Origin: an uncultured Clostridia bacterium
Lineage (GTDB): Bacteria > Bacillota > Clostridia > Christensenellales > CAG-917
Assembly: GCA_947629635.1 (NCBI GenBank)
Contig: CANREO010000024.1
Coordinates: 1-11,052, forward strand
Direction: 5' to 3'
DNA length: 11,052 bases
Each line of letters starts with the position of its first letter. The first letter of the stretch is position 1. The notes below the pieces were generated by a model that saw only the letters and a list, made by a program, of their open reading frames with translations, searched no databases and was not told where the DNA came from. Shown here piece by piece: positions 4,803 through 11,052 of this stretch. The position numbers and the translations under genes were made by a program.

Positions 4803-7520
4803 TTACGCCCTTGACTTCTTGGACTTGAATTTGTCAAAGAAGCCCTTTATATCTATTTTGCCCTTATTGTTGAGCACGATAAGAGTTATCACCGCCGCCC
4901 ATATCGCGATAAAGATGAACACAGTCCACCACCAACTGCCCACCAAATATATCATCATTGACACGATGTACGAGGTCAGTATCCAGAATGCGAGCGTGCC
5001 TCTGAACGATTTTTTATCGGGCAATTCCGCCTTGGCCGTCGCAACAGCCGCAAAGCACGGAATAGTAAGCATATTGAAGGCTATAAAACTTATCAAAGCC
5101 GGAACGGTGATGTTTGTAGCCGTAATCATCTGCGCGACGGAATCTACGCCGGCAAGCGCCTCGTCCGCCACAAATCCGCTTGTGATACAGGCTGCGAGCG
5201 TGCCGAACGTTGCGATGACGTTTTCCTTTGCAATGAGGCCCGTGACTGCCGCGACGACAAACACCCAACCCCATCTCGAAGACAACTGACTGCCAAATCC
5301 CAACGGCGTGAGCAGCGGCCTTATAAGTCCTCCTATGCCTGCCAATATGCTTTGATCCATCGCCTCGTCCGGTAAATAATTCCAATTCCAATTGAAGTGG
5401 CTTATAAACCAAATCACGATTGTGGATGCAAGGATGATCGTAAACGCCTTTTTGACAAAATGCTTTGTCTTGTCCCACAGATGCAACATCAAATTCTTGA
5501 ATTGCGGCAGATGATACGCGGGCAACTCCATAATAAACGGCGGCACTTCACCCTTCATCGTAGTGTTGCGCATGAGCAATACCGCGCAGATTGCCACTAC
5601 AATGCCCAACAAATACATACCGTATGTGATGAGATCGGCATTGCCTACTCCCGTCATTTGAATTATGCCGCCGGCAATCGCCGTGAGTATAGGCAATTTT
5701 GCGCCGCAACTGAAAAACGGAATTACTCTGATCGTCGCGACTCTTTCATTGTTATCCGCCAAAGTACGAGTATTTATCGTGGCCGGCACCGAACAACCAA
5801 AGCCCATGATCATAGGCATGAAAGCGCGTCCGCTCAAGCCGAATTTGCGGAAAATCCTGTCCAAAATGAAAGCTACTCTGGCCATGTATCCGCTGTCCTC
5901 GAGAATGGAGAAGAAGAGGAACAAAAGCAGGATCTGCGGCAAAAAGCTGAGTATCGCAAACAATCCGCCGAATATGCCGTCCACCACAAGACCGCTTGCC
6001 CACGGCGCCGCATTCGCCATCGCTTGCGATATGCATGCGCTCAAAAAGCCCATAAATGTGTCAAACGTATTGAACAATATCACGCCGGGCGAGAATATCC
6101 CCTCTTCATAGCCGAAAAAAGTATTTACAGTGACTTCCGAGCAAAACTCGTCTATAGCGCTGACAAATGCCACGTCTTCGAACTCGCCGTCATCATTTAA
6201 CACGAGTTCTGCTTCATAGCCGTCCGAATTGTAAAATTTTTCGTATTTTACGTGGTTTTCGTCATATAGATCGAGCAGTTTGCCTTCGCTGTCGCACAGC
6301 ACGGTTATCTCGTTGCCCTCGGCGTCATAGAAGGCCTTGATAGCATTTCCGCTCCTATCGTAAGCGTACGGCACGACAGACATTTCTCTTATGCTTCCGT
6401 CATCGGCAAGTACGACTTCGGCCTCATGGCCGTCCTCGTCGAAAAATACCGAATTTCCGTCCTTGTCATACAGCGCGACTTGATTGCCCTCGGCGTCAAA
6501 ATATTCCTTCAACTCATTGCCGCCGACGTCATAAAACGCTTCGATTACATTGCCTTGCGCGTCGTAAGCATAGACATCTTTGTCAAATACGCCGTACGCG
6601 CCGAGATATAAAAAGTCCTCGGAAAAAGTCAGATGGAATATGATGAAAAGCACTACTATAAAGATGTGAATGCCCAAAATTTTGTGCGTAAGCACCTTGT
6701 CCACTTTGTCGGAGACAGACAATTTTTCTTTTTCCGTCTTTTGCTTTCTCTCCAATACGGAAGAATAGTGCTTAGAAATGTACTTATATCTGCTGTCCGC
6801 AACGAGCGCCTCGAAATCGCCTCCGAAAGTGTCGTCCTTGAAAGTATGCTTGAATTCTTCGACCATTTTGGCGGAATCGGGATGCATCGCTACCTCAAGC
6901 TCGTCAAGTTCTACAAGTTTTATGGCATGAAACAGCGTATTGTCAACTTTTTGCCCCTCAAGCGCGATCCTGCAATCGCCGATGAGGTGCATAAGTTGCG
7001 TGCCCTCAAGCACAGTCCTGCCCTCGCGAGGCAGTTTGCTGACTTCGTAAGCGCGCTGCATAAGTTCATCGAGACCCTTTTCTTTGAGAGCGGAGATCGA
7101 TACGACGGGAAGACCTATCTCTTCCTCCAACTTTTTCGCGTCGATTTTATCGCCGCTTTTTTCCACAACGTCCATCATGTTGAGCGCTATGACCATAGGC
7201 ACGTCGATCTCCATGATTTGAGTTGTGAGGTAAAGATTGCGCTCCAAGTTTGTAGCGTCAATTATGTTTATTATGCAATCCGGCTTTTCGTCCAATATGA
7301 AATTTCTCGAAATAACTTCTTCGGGTGTGTACGGAGACAACGAATATATGCCCGGCAAATCCACAATGGATATAGGTTCGGCGCACTTTTTGTAAACGCC
7401 CTCTTTCTTGTCGACTGTGACGCCGGGCCAGTTGCCTACATGAGCGGTTGAACCGGTGAGATTATTAAAAAGAGTGGTTTTGCCGCAGTTTGGATTTCCG
7501 GCAAGAGCAAATTTAACCAT
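4803..7520 (-). CDS. feoB: Ferrous iron transporter FeoB with a large insertion
   Basis: 905 residues; ATG 7520 follows AAGGAGG and begins directly at the G domain. GTPase motifs: G1 GNPNCGKTT (8-16), G3 DLPG (54-57), G4 NMMD (114-117), G5 SAL near 146. The membrane part shows both gate regions: EDSGYMARVAF, GFGCSVPA (Cys576), CGAKLP (Cys605) and AKENVIAT. The protein moves Fe(II) across the cytoplasmic membrane. Unusual is residues 316-453, between the first membrane helix and the first gate: two tandem acidic repeats of 68 and 70 residues rich in YD and GN (R1 316-383, nt 6575-6372; R2 384-453, nt 6371-6162), which explains the length above the 650-800 usual for the family. By topology they should lie outside the membrane. 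The start overlaps the end of the preceding feoA by 8 bases, pointing to coupled translation. Confidence 0.97.
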   Translation of the reverse strand: MVKFALAGNPNCGKTTLFNNLTGSTAHVGNWPGVTVDKKEGVYKKCAEPISIVDLPGIYSLSPYTPEEVISRNFILDEKPDCIINIIDATNLERNLYLTTQIMEIDVPMVIALNMMDVVEKSGDKIDAKKLEEEIGLPVVSISALKEKGLDELMQRAYEVSKLPREGRTVLEGTQLMHLIGDCRIALEGQKVDNTLFHAIKLVELDELEVAMHPDSAKMVEEFKHTFKDDTFGGDFEALVADSRYKYISKHYSSVLERKQKTEKEKLSVSDKVDKVLTHKILGIHIFIVVLFIIFHLTFSEDFLYLGAYGVFDKDVYAYDAQGNVIEAFYDVGGNELKEYFDAEGNQVALYDKDGNSVFFDEDGHEAEVVLADDGSIREMSVVPYAYDRSGNAIKAFYDAEGNEITVLCDSEGKLLDLYDENHVKYEKFYNSDGYEAELVLNDDGEFEDVAFVSAIDEFCSEVTVNTFFGYEEGIFSPGVILFNTFDTFMGFLSACISQAMANAAPWASGLVVDGIFGGLFAILSFLPQILLLFLFFSILEDSGYMARVAFILDRIFRKFGLSGRAFMPMIMGFGCSVPATINTRTLADNNERVATIRVIPFFSCGAKLPILTAIAGGIIQMTGVGNADLITYGMYLLGIVVAICAVLLMRNTTMKGEVPPFIMELPAYHLPQFKNLMLHLWDKTKHFVKKAFTIILASTIVIWFISHFNWNWNYLPDEAMDQSILAGIGGLIRPLLTPLGFGSQLSSRWGWVFVVAAVTGLIAKENVIATFGTLAACITSGFVADEALAGVDSVAQMITATNITVPALISFIAFNMLTIPCFAAVATAKAELPDKKSFRGTLAFWILTSYIVSMMIYLVGSWWWTVFIFIAIWAAVITLIVLNNKGKIDIKGFFDKFKSKKSRA

Positions 7521-7881
7521 TTTGCGCCTCCTTGTCAGCTGCGACCTCTGCGTCCGCATCATCGGCGACTTGCTCCGTCGTCAGCACGGTGACCGCGCAA
7601 GCCTCGTTTTTTCTGAGCGTAAGCTCATATCCTCTCAAAGTCACCTCGATCGGATCGCCTAAGGGAGCCTTTTTTCTGAGATAGATTTCCGCGCCGGGAG
7701 TAACGCCCATATCAAACAGACGGCGCCTTATTTTTCCGTCGCCTTGTATGGCGGTCACAACGCCCTCTTGACCTATCTCAAAATCGCTGAGTTGTTTTTC
7801 CGTTTTGACTTCGCGCAATTTTTTGCTTTCTTGCGCGTCGGAGTCTGCGGAGCTCTTCTTTCTTTTGATAAGTTTGAGCAT
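7513..7881 (-). CDS. feoA: FeoA-domain protein (long)
   Basis: 122 residues; ATG 7881 follows AGGAGG by 8 bases. A charged N-terminal stretch (1-30) precedes an SH3-like FeoA domain (about 31-101) with the family signatures GKIRRRLFDMGVTPGAEI (49-66) and GYELTLRKNEACAV. An acidic tail follows (about 104-122). FeoA is a small cytosolic partner thought to bind and support FeoB. Its last codons overlap the feoB start by 8 bases. The terminal charged extensions are longer than in the roughly 75-residue E. coli FeoA. Confidence 0.94.
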   Translation of the reverse strand: MLKLIKRKKSSADSDAQESKKLREVKTEKQLSDFEIGQEGVVTAIQGDGKIRRRLFDMGVTPGAEIYLRKKAPLGDPIEVTLRGYELTLRKNEACAVTVLTTEQVADDADAEVAADKEAQNG

Positions 7882-7896
7882 AGATTTGCCTCCTAT

Positions 7897-8109
7897 TTAT
7901 GCTACAAGTATTTTTGTTGCGAGATTTCTGTCTAACGCAAGCCGAGCGTCTTTGACAGAGCAGATCGTGCTGCCGCCGCTTTGAGAAATGATGCTGATCG
8001 TCGATGAAATAGTGATCCCCAAATTTTCAAGATGCTTTTTTGTCTTTTCATCGGTAAGAATTTTGATTATCCTCAATTCTCTTCCTATCGGCGCAACTAC
8101 AAGTGGCAT
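7897..8109 (-). CDS. feoA: FeoA-domain protein (short), first gene of the feo operon
   Basis: 70 residues. ATG 8109 is chosen because GGGGAGAG lies just before it; the frame can be extended to 8127 but that start has no ribosome site. The FeoA pattern is clear: KKHLENLGIT followed at the C-terminus by DARLALDRNLATKILV. It shares little sequence with the longer FeoA encoded 15 bases downstream, so this is the two-FeoA arrangement found in many Clostridia rather than a recent duplication. Expected role is a cytosolic accessory of FeoB. Confidence 0.92.
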   Translation of the reverse strand: MPLVVAPIGRELRIIKILTDEKTKKHLENLGITISSTISIISQSGGSTICSVKDARLALDRNLATKILVA

Positions 8110-8141
8110 AAACTCTCTCCCCGTCACATCAATATATGATT

Positions 8142-8168
8142 GAATGTGAAATTTTTTTCATATTTTAG
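8142..8168. promoter_or_regulatory. Operator-like element 1 of feo
   Basis: This 27-bp AT-rich element shares the 15-base core TTTTTCATATTTTAG (8154-8168) with element 2, where it is inverted. It sits at and just after the predicted transcription start of the feo operon, a place where a bound repressor would block transcription. It also contains an imperfect palindrome GTGAAA-n5-TTCATAT. Confidence 0.5.
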
Positions 8169-8175
8169 CGTATTT

Positions 8176-8204
8176 AATATATCACCCATCATACAACAAG
8201 TCAA
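8176..8204 (-). promoter_or_regulatory. Promoter of the feo operon
   Basis: TTGACT (8204-8199) and TATATT (8181-8176) are exactly 17 bp apart on the minus strand, close to consensus. The start would be near 8169, about 60 bases before the first feoA start codon. Confidence 0.8.
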
Positions 8205-8214
8205 CAATTTTCAC

Positions 8215-8241
8215 CTAAAATATGAAAAATTTTTCGTATTT
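8215..8241. promoter_or_regulatory. Operator-like element 2, between the feo and tetR promoters
   Basis: It carries CTAAAATATGAAAAA (8215-8229), the exact reverse complement of the core of element 1. Its centre is a near-perfect 20-bp palindrome (8220-8239), with a single mismatch between the half sites. It lies upstream of the feo -35 and just upstream of the tetR -35, so it could serve both genes. Confidence 0.5.
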
Positions 8242-8252
8242 TAAATTGGACA

Positions 8253-8281
8253 TTGCAATATTCGGTTTTAAGATATATAAT
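8253..8281 (+). promoter_or_regulatory. Promoter of the tetR gene
   Basis: TTGCAA (8253-8258) and TATAAT (8276-8281) are 17 bp apart. The gene starts about 40 bases downstream of the predicted transcription start, after CGGGAGG. Confidence 0.7.
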
Positions 8282-8327
8282 ATGTATCGAAAATTTATAT
8301 TAAAGGCGCGGACCGGGAGGGATCCAG

Positions 8328-8927
8328 ATGTCTCAAGAAATCAGAGAGCCGAAGCAGGAGCGCTCTATAGAAAAGAAAAATAAAATAGTCAAAGCCGGAT
8401 ATGAGTTATTCAGCGAAGTGGGCTATTACAACACAAATACTGCGCAGATAGCAAAGCGCGCCGGCGTTTCGACAGGCATCGTATACGGTTATTTCAAAGA
8501 CAAACGCGATATACTGCTCGACGTGCTAGCGATTTACGTCGAAAGAGCATTCTCGCCCGTGCTGGAGATGATCGACGCCTTAAAAATGCCGATCGACTTA
8601 CACGAGTTGATGATCGGAGTGCTTGACGCGGCGATTTCCATACACGAGCAAAATGCCAAAATACACGAAGCGCTACATGCCATGTCCCACTCGGACCCGG
8701 ACGTAAACGCAAGATTTATAGAACTTGAGGATGACATCACATTGAAAATTGCCGACCGTCTTAAATCTATAGGAGTACAGGTGGACTGTCTTAATGAGCG
8801 CATACATTTCGCAATGGACATCGTGCAATCTTTTTCGCATGAATTCATATTTGATCATCACACGTACATAGACTATGTACGTATGCGCGAGATAGTACAA
8901 AATACGCTTATCTCGCTGTTTATATGA
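8328..8927 (+). CDS. TetR-family transcriptional regulator
   Basis: 199 residues; ATG 8328 follows GGGAGG by 8 bases. The N-terminal DNA-binding domain is typical: an opening helix (about 17-33, KNKIVKAGYELFSEVGY), then the helix-turn-helix TAQIAKRAGVSTGIVYGYF (about 38-56) and KDKRDILLDVL. The rest (about 70-199) is the helical ligand and dimer domain, which is not conserved enough to name a ligand. It is divergent from the feo operon and 21 bases upstream of a DUF2461 gene, so its targets may be itself, the DUF2461 gene or feo. Iron operons are more often controlled by Fur or DtxR-type proteins, so a role in feo control is only a possibility. Confidence 0.93.
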   Translation: MSQEIREPKQERSIEKKNKIVKAGYELFSEVGYYNTNTAQIAKRAGVSTGIVYGYFKDKRDILLDVLAIYVERAFSPVLEMIDALKMPIDLHELMIGVLDAAISIHEQNAKIHEALHAMSHSDPDVNARFIELEDDITLKIADRLKSIGVQVDCLNERIHFAMDIVQSFSHEFIFDHHTYIDYVRMREIVQNTLISLFI

Positions 8928-8948
8928 CAAAAAACATACAATAAAACC

Positions 8949-9623
8949 ATGTTTACGCAAAGAGCTCTTGATTTTTTATATTTCAATCATAAAAACAATT
9001 CCAAAGAGTGGTACGACGATCACAAGACGGATTACCGCGAATTTTTGGTGCAACCTTTTGCGGATCTCGTGAGAGAATTGACCCCTACAATGCTGGCAAT
9101 TGACCCCGAATTTATAGTGGAGCCGAAAGTTGACAGATGTATTTCGCGCATATATAAGGATATGAGATTTTGCACCGACGGATATAAATATCGCGATAAG
9201 ATGTGGTTGATATTTATTCGCGACAAAAGACTGTACAACGGACTTCCGGGCTATTTTTTCGAGTTATCGCCCTATGGTTTCAACTACGGTTGCGGATATT
9301 ACCGAGCCGACGACAAATCCCTCGGCAACTTCAGGCAACTAATAATCGAAGACTCGAAACTGTTTAAAGCCGCGCTTGAATGCTATAAAACTCAAAAAGA
9401 ATTTACAATGTACGGCGACCTACGAAAACTGCCCGAAAAATACAAATTTTTGAGTGAGGACGCCAAGCAGTGGCTCAGTCTGGACAACATCGGCGTAATA
9501 GCGGAAAGCAAGGATATCGACTTGCTTACCGGCGAAAATTTAGGCAAATATTTGTCTGAGGTCTTTATGCAAATTAAGCCTTTTTACGATATGATGCTGG
9601 CAGCGGAACTTATGAAAAAATAG
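8949..9623 (+). CDS. DUF2461 family protein
   Basis: 224 residues, starting 21 bases after the tetR stop and probably co-transcribed. The sequence shows the DUF2461 layout: FLYFNHKNNSKEWYDDHK (about 10-27), then SRIYKDMRFCTDGYKYRDK (about 67-85), then a GYFFELSPYGFNYGCGYY block (about 101-118) and a C-terminal helical part. The family is widespread in bacteria, about 210-230 residues long, and has no agreed function. No signal peptide or membrane segment is present, so it should be cytosolic. No clear ribosome binding site precedes ATG 8949 (the 20 bases before it are A-rich), unlike most genes here; translation may depend on coupling to tetR. Confidence 0.88.
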   Translation: MFTQRALDFLYFNHKNNSKEWYDDHKTDYREFLVQPFADLVRELTPTMLAIDPEFIVEPKVDRCISRIYKDMRFCTDGYKYRDKMWLIFIRDKRLYNGLPGYFFELSPYGFNYGCGYYRADDKSLGNFRQLIIEDSKLFKAALECYKTQKEFTMYGDLRKLPEKYKFLSEDAKQWLSLDNIGVIAESKDIDLLTGENLGKYLSEVFMQIKPFYDMMLAAELMKK

Positions 9624-9651
9624 CGCCGTTTCTTACGTGCGCTATTATTTT
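9619..9651. terminator. Shared hairpin between convergent DUF2461 and DUF4037 genes
   Basis: AATAGCGC (9619-9626) pairs with GCGCTATT (9639-9646), enclosing a further CG/CG pair, and is followed by ATTTT. The DUF2461 stop codon lies inside the 5' arm. An A-run before the stem makes it usable from the opposite strand as well, although it is about 28 bases past the DUF4037 stop. Confidence 0.65.
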
Positions 9652-9673
9652 AAAGCTATAGATTCTTTTTATA

Positions 9674-10657
9674 TTATCCGATCAAAATATGCAAATTTCT
9701 GAGTTCTGCGGATTTTATACGCTTGATGATAGCGTATGCAAACGGTTCCAGATAGTTGCCTTCGCAATCTGCTATTTCTCTTTTTTTCAATTCCAAGATG
9801 ACTGCGCGTGCTATATCCTCGACGATTTCACATTTTACACGCTTGCCTCCCTCATCGTTGTCGGAAGTGAGCAAAAATTGCAAAACATCAGCGTATTCGC
9901 CAAAATTTGTCAACTCTTTCATCGCTCTGAACATCCACTTATAATAAGGACAGTGTTTGCCTTCCAACAAAAAAAACACCTGACACGCATTTTTGACAAA
10001 TTCCGTAAGCGCAAGCATAGCCGCGCCTTCCTCGCCATGCGCAAGACAACGCGCATAATTGTATTGCCCCGTTTGAGCCATGCGAAGTACGCTCGCCGCT
10101 AGTTTTTTCAACCTGACGTCGTCCGGCATGCCGTGCAAAATGCGCTCTCTTATTTCACTGAAAATTCCCAAGTCGTCTCTAAAGACCTCGCCGTTTGTTG
10201 CCTCGGCAAAATACTCGCTGTCCGTATAAAGCCAATCCTTAGGATCGGTCGGAGCCCCTTCTCTTCCCGTATACCGCTTATAAAACTCGCCGATCGTTTG
10301 CACGCCCTGTGAATTTGCTCCCGCCACGCTTAAATGCGAAACCCTGCCCAATCCGCACGTCTCCCTAAGCTTGTCGTACGCTCTTGTCAATCTGAAACCA
10401 ATTTTTTGTTCGTCCTCGCCTGTAAGCCACATGCAAAAGCCCGTTTGAAAGTCATGATCGCGCGAAACTTCGTCGTCAAAACCAAAGCATTCCGAACCGT
10501 GCCCCACAAGCCCGACTGCAATTCGCGGCGCATACTCCGGGAAGTCGTCGCTTAGCATTTTGATGCCGTATTCCTCGTAAAATCTCTTGCTTTCATCAAG
10601 CCCTTTCATAGGCGATATTCTCCGAAAATGAGGTTTTATATTCAAAATTTCACTCAT
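9674..10657 (-). CDS. DUF4037 nucleotidyltransferase-like protein
   Basis: 327 residues from ATG 10657, 5 bases after the upstream stop codon but without a ribosome site. An alternative start at ATG 10609 (residue 17, MKGLDESKRFYEEYG) has GGAGA before it and fits how I remember family members beginning; the start is undecided. Residues 46-70 carry the family hallmark, IAVGLVGHGSECFGFDDE then SRDHDF: Gly54-Ser55 and the acidic pair Asp67/Asp69 resemble the GS...DxD active site of the nucleotidyltransferase fold. The C-terminal half is helical. Function and substrate are unknown. It follows the TPR gene closely, so the two are probably one operon. Confidence 0.9.
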   Translation of the reverse strand: MSEILNIKPHFRRISPMKGLDESKRFYEEYGIKMLSDDFPEYAPRIAVGLVGHGSECFGFDDEVSRDHDFQTGFCMWLTGEDEQKIGFRLTRAYDKLRETCGLGRVSHLSVAGANSQGVQTIGEFYKRYTGREGAPTDPKDWLYTDSEYFAEATNGEVFRDDLGIFSEIRERILHGMPDDVRLKKLAASVLRMAQTGQYNYARCLAHGEEGAAMLALTEFVKNACQVFFLLEGKHCPYYKWMFRAMKELTNFGEYADVLQFLLTSDNDEGGKRVKCEIVEDIARAVILELKKREIADCEGNYLEPFAYAIIKRIKSAELRNLHILIG

Positions 10658-10662
10658 TAAGT

Positions 10663-11052
10663 CTATTTTTCGGCATTTGCACGGTATATTGCTTCCGCTC
10701 TCTCATTCAATTCTCGCTTGCGAATAAAATCCCCGTAAAAGCCAAATGCCGCCGCACATTTGGCGCATACTCCGGCGTAGTTTCCGTTGCGCTCCAAACT
10801 TTGGTCGTTAAGAGCGTCATATGCCAAATCTAGGTAAGCGTCCACTTCGTTGTCCGCGGTTTCTCCTCTGCCGCGCGCCCTGTCGTAAAACAGTTGAGCC
10901 ATATTTATATAAGTTATCGCAAGCTCGCAATGACCTCCCTTTGCCTTTAGAAGTTCCGCGGCCTTCACATAATACTCGTATGCGCCGTCAAAGTCGCCCA
11001 GATCGTTAAGCGCAGTCGCAAAGTTATTGTATAATCCGGAAAGACGGAAATC
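10663..11052 (-). CDS. Tetratricopeptide-repeat protein, C-terminal part
   Basis: 129 codons to the stop at 10663, open to the right edge, so the N-terminal part lies outside the window. Two or three helical repeats are visible: GLYNNFATALNDLGDFDGAY followed by EYYVKAAELL is a textbook TPR, and ELAITYINMAQLFYDRA with AYLDLAYDAL is another. A Cys-containing segment (VCAKCAAAFGFYGD) and a charged C-terminus follow. TPR arrays bind partner proteins; the obvious candidate is the DUF4037 protein encoded 5 bases downstream. A GTG at 10968 could be mistaken for a start, but the same frame with good TPR sequence continues upstream of it. Confidence 0.88.
   Translation of the reverse strand, partial: DFRLSGLYNNFATALNDLGDFDGAYEYYVKAAELLKAKGGHCELAITYINMAQLFYDRARGRGETADNEVDAYLDLAYDALNDQSLERNGNYAGVCAKCAAAFGFYGDFIRKRELNERAEAIYRANAEK

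Noticed and set aside
6633..7451. Long plus-strand open frame opposite feoB
   Set aside because: It lies opposite the intact GTPase domain of FeoB and shows no recognisable protein features.

Overview
The window looks like chromosomal DNA of a low-to-moderate G+C, probably anaerobic member of the Bacillota (Clostridia-like). This rests on strong AGGAGG-type ribosome binding sites, a Feo iron operon ending in the small Cys-rich FeoB-associated protein, a TPP-riboswitch-controlled ThiT, a GPH-type sugar transporter, and a DUF4037/TPR gene pair. No species can be named from the sequence alone.

Layout, left to right. (1) 1-903, minus: N-terminal 301 residues of a GPH/MelB-like sugar:cation symporter that runs off the left edge. 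(2) 904-1719: non-coding except for tRNA-Pro(GGG). It holds the two divergent promoters, the tRNA terminator and two copies, 311 bp apart, of a 137-bp repeat. Each copy is preceded by a hairpin whose arms differ by compensatory changes. (3) 1720-2616, minus: a lipoprotein of unknown function. Its leader (about 2617-2900) contains a predicted multi-helix RNA, an intrinsic terminator, a competing antiterminator pairing and a second switchable hairpin before the ribosome binding site. (4) 3049-4481, plus: promoter, TPP riboswitch, expression platform and a thiamine transporter ThiT with an extra N-terminal membrane domain of about 170 residues. (5) 4529-8204, minus: an iron uptake operon in the order short FeoA, long FeoA, FeoB, FeoB-associated protein. 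FeoB carries an unusual insertion of two tandem repeats of about 70 residues. The promoter is flanked by two inverted copies of a 27-bp operator-like element. (6) 8253-9653, plus: TetR-family regulator, then a DUF2461 protein, divergent from feo and ending in a shared hairpin. (7) 9674-11052, minus: a DUF4037 nucleotidyltransferase-like protein preceded by the 3' end of a TPR protein gene that runs off the right edge.

Two systems are clear: thiamine uptake under TPP control, and ferrous iron uptake under a probable metal-responsive control. The parts I could not match to anything known are the lipoprotein leader RNA, the 137-bp repeat, the FeoB insertion and the ThiT N-terminal domain. All RNA pairings were found by eye, without energy calculation or database search.
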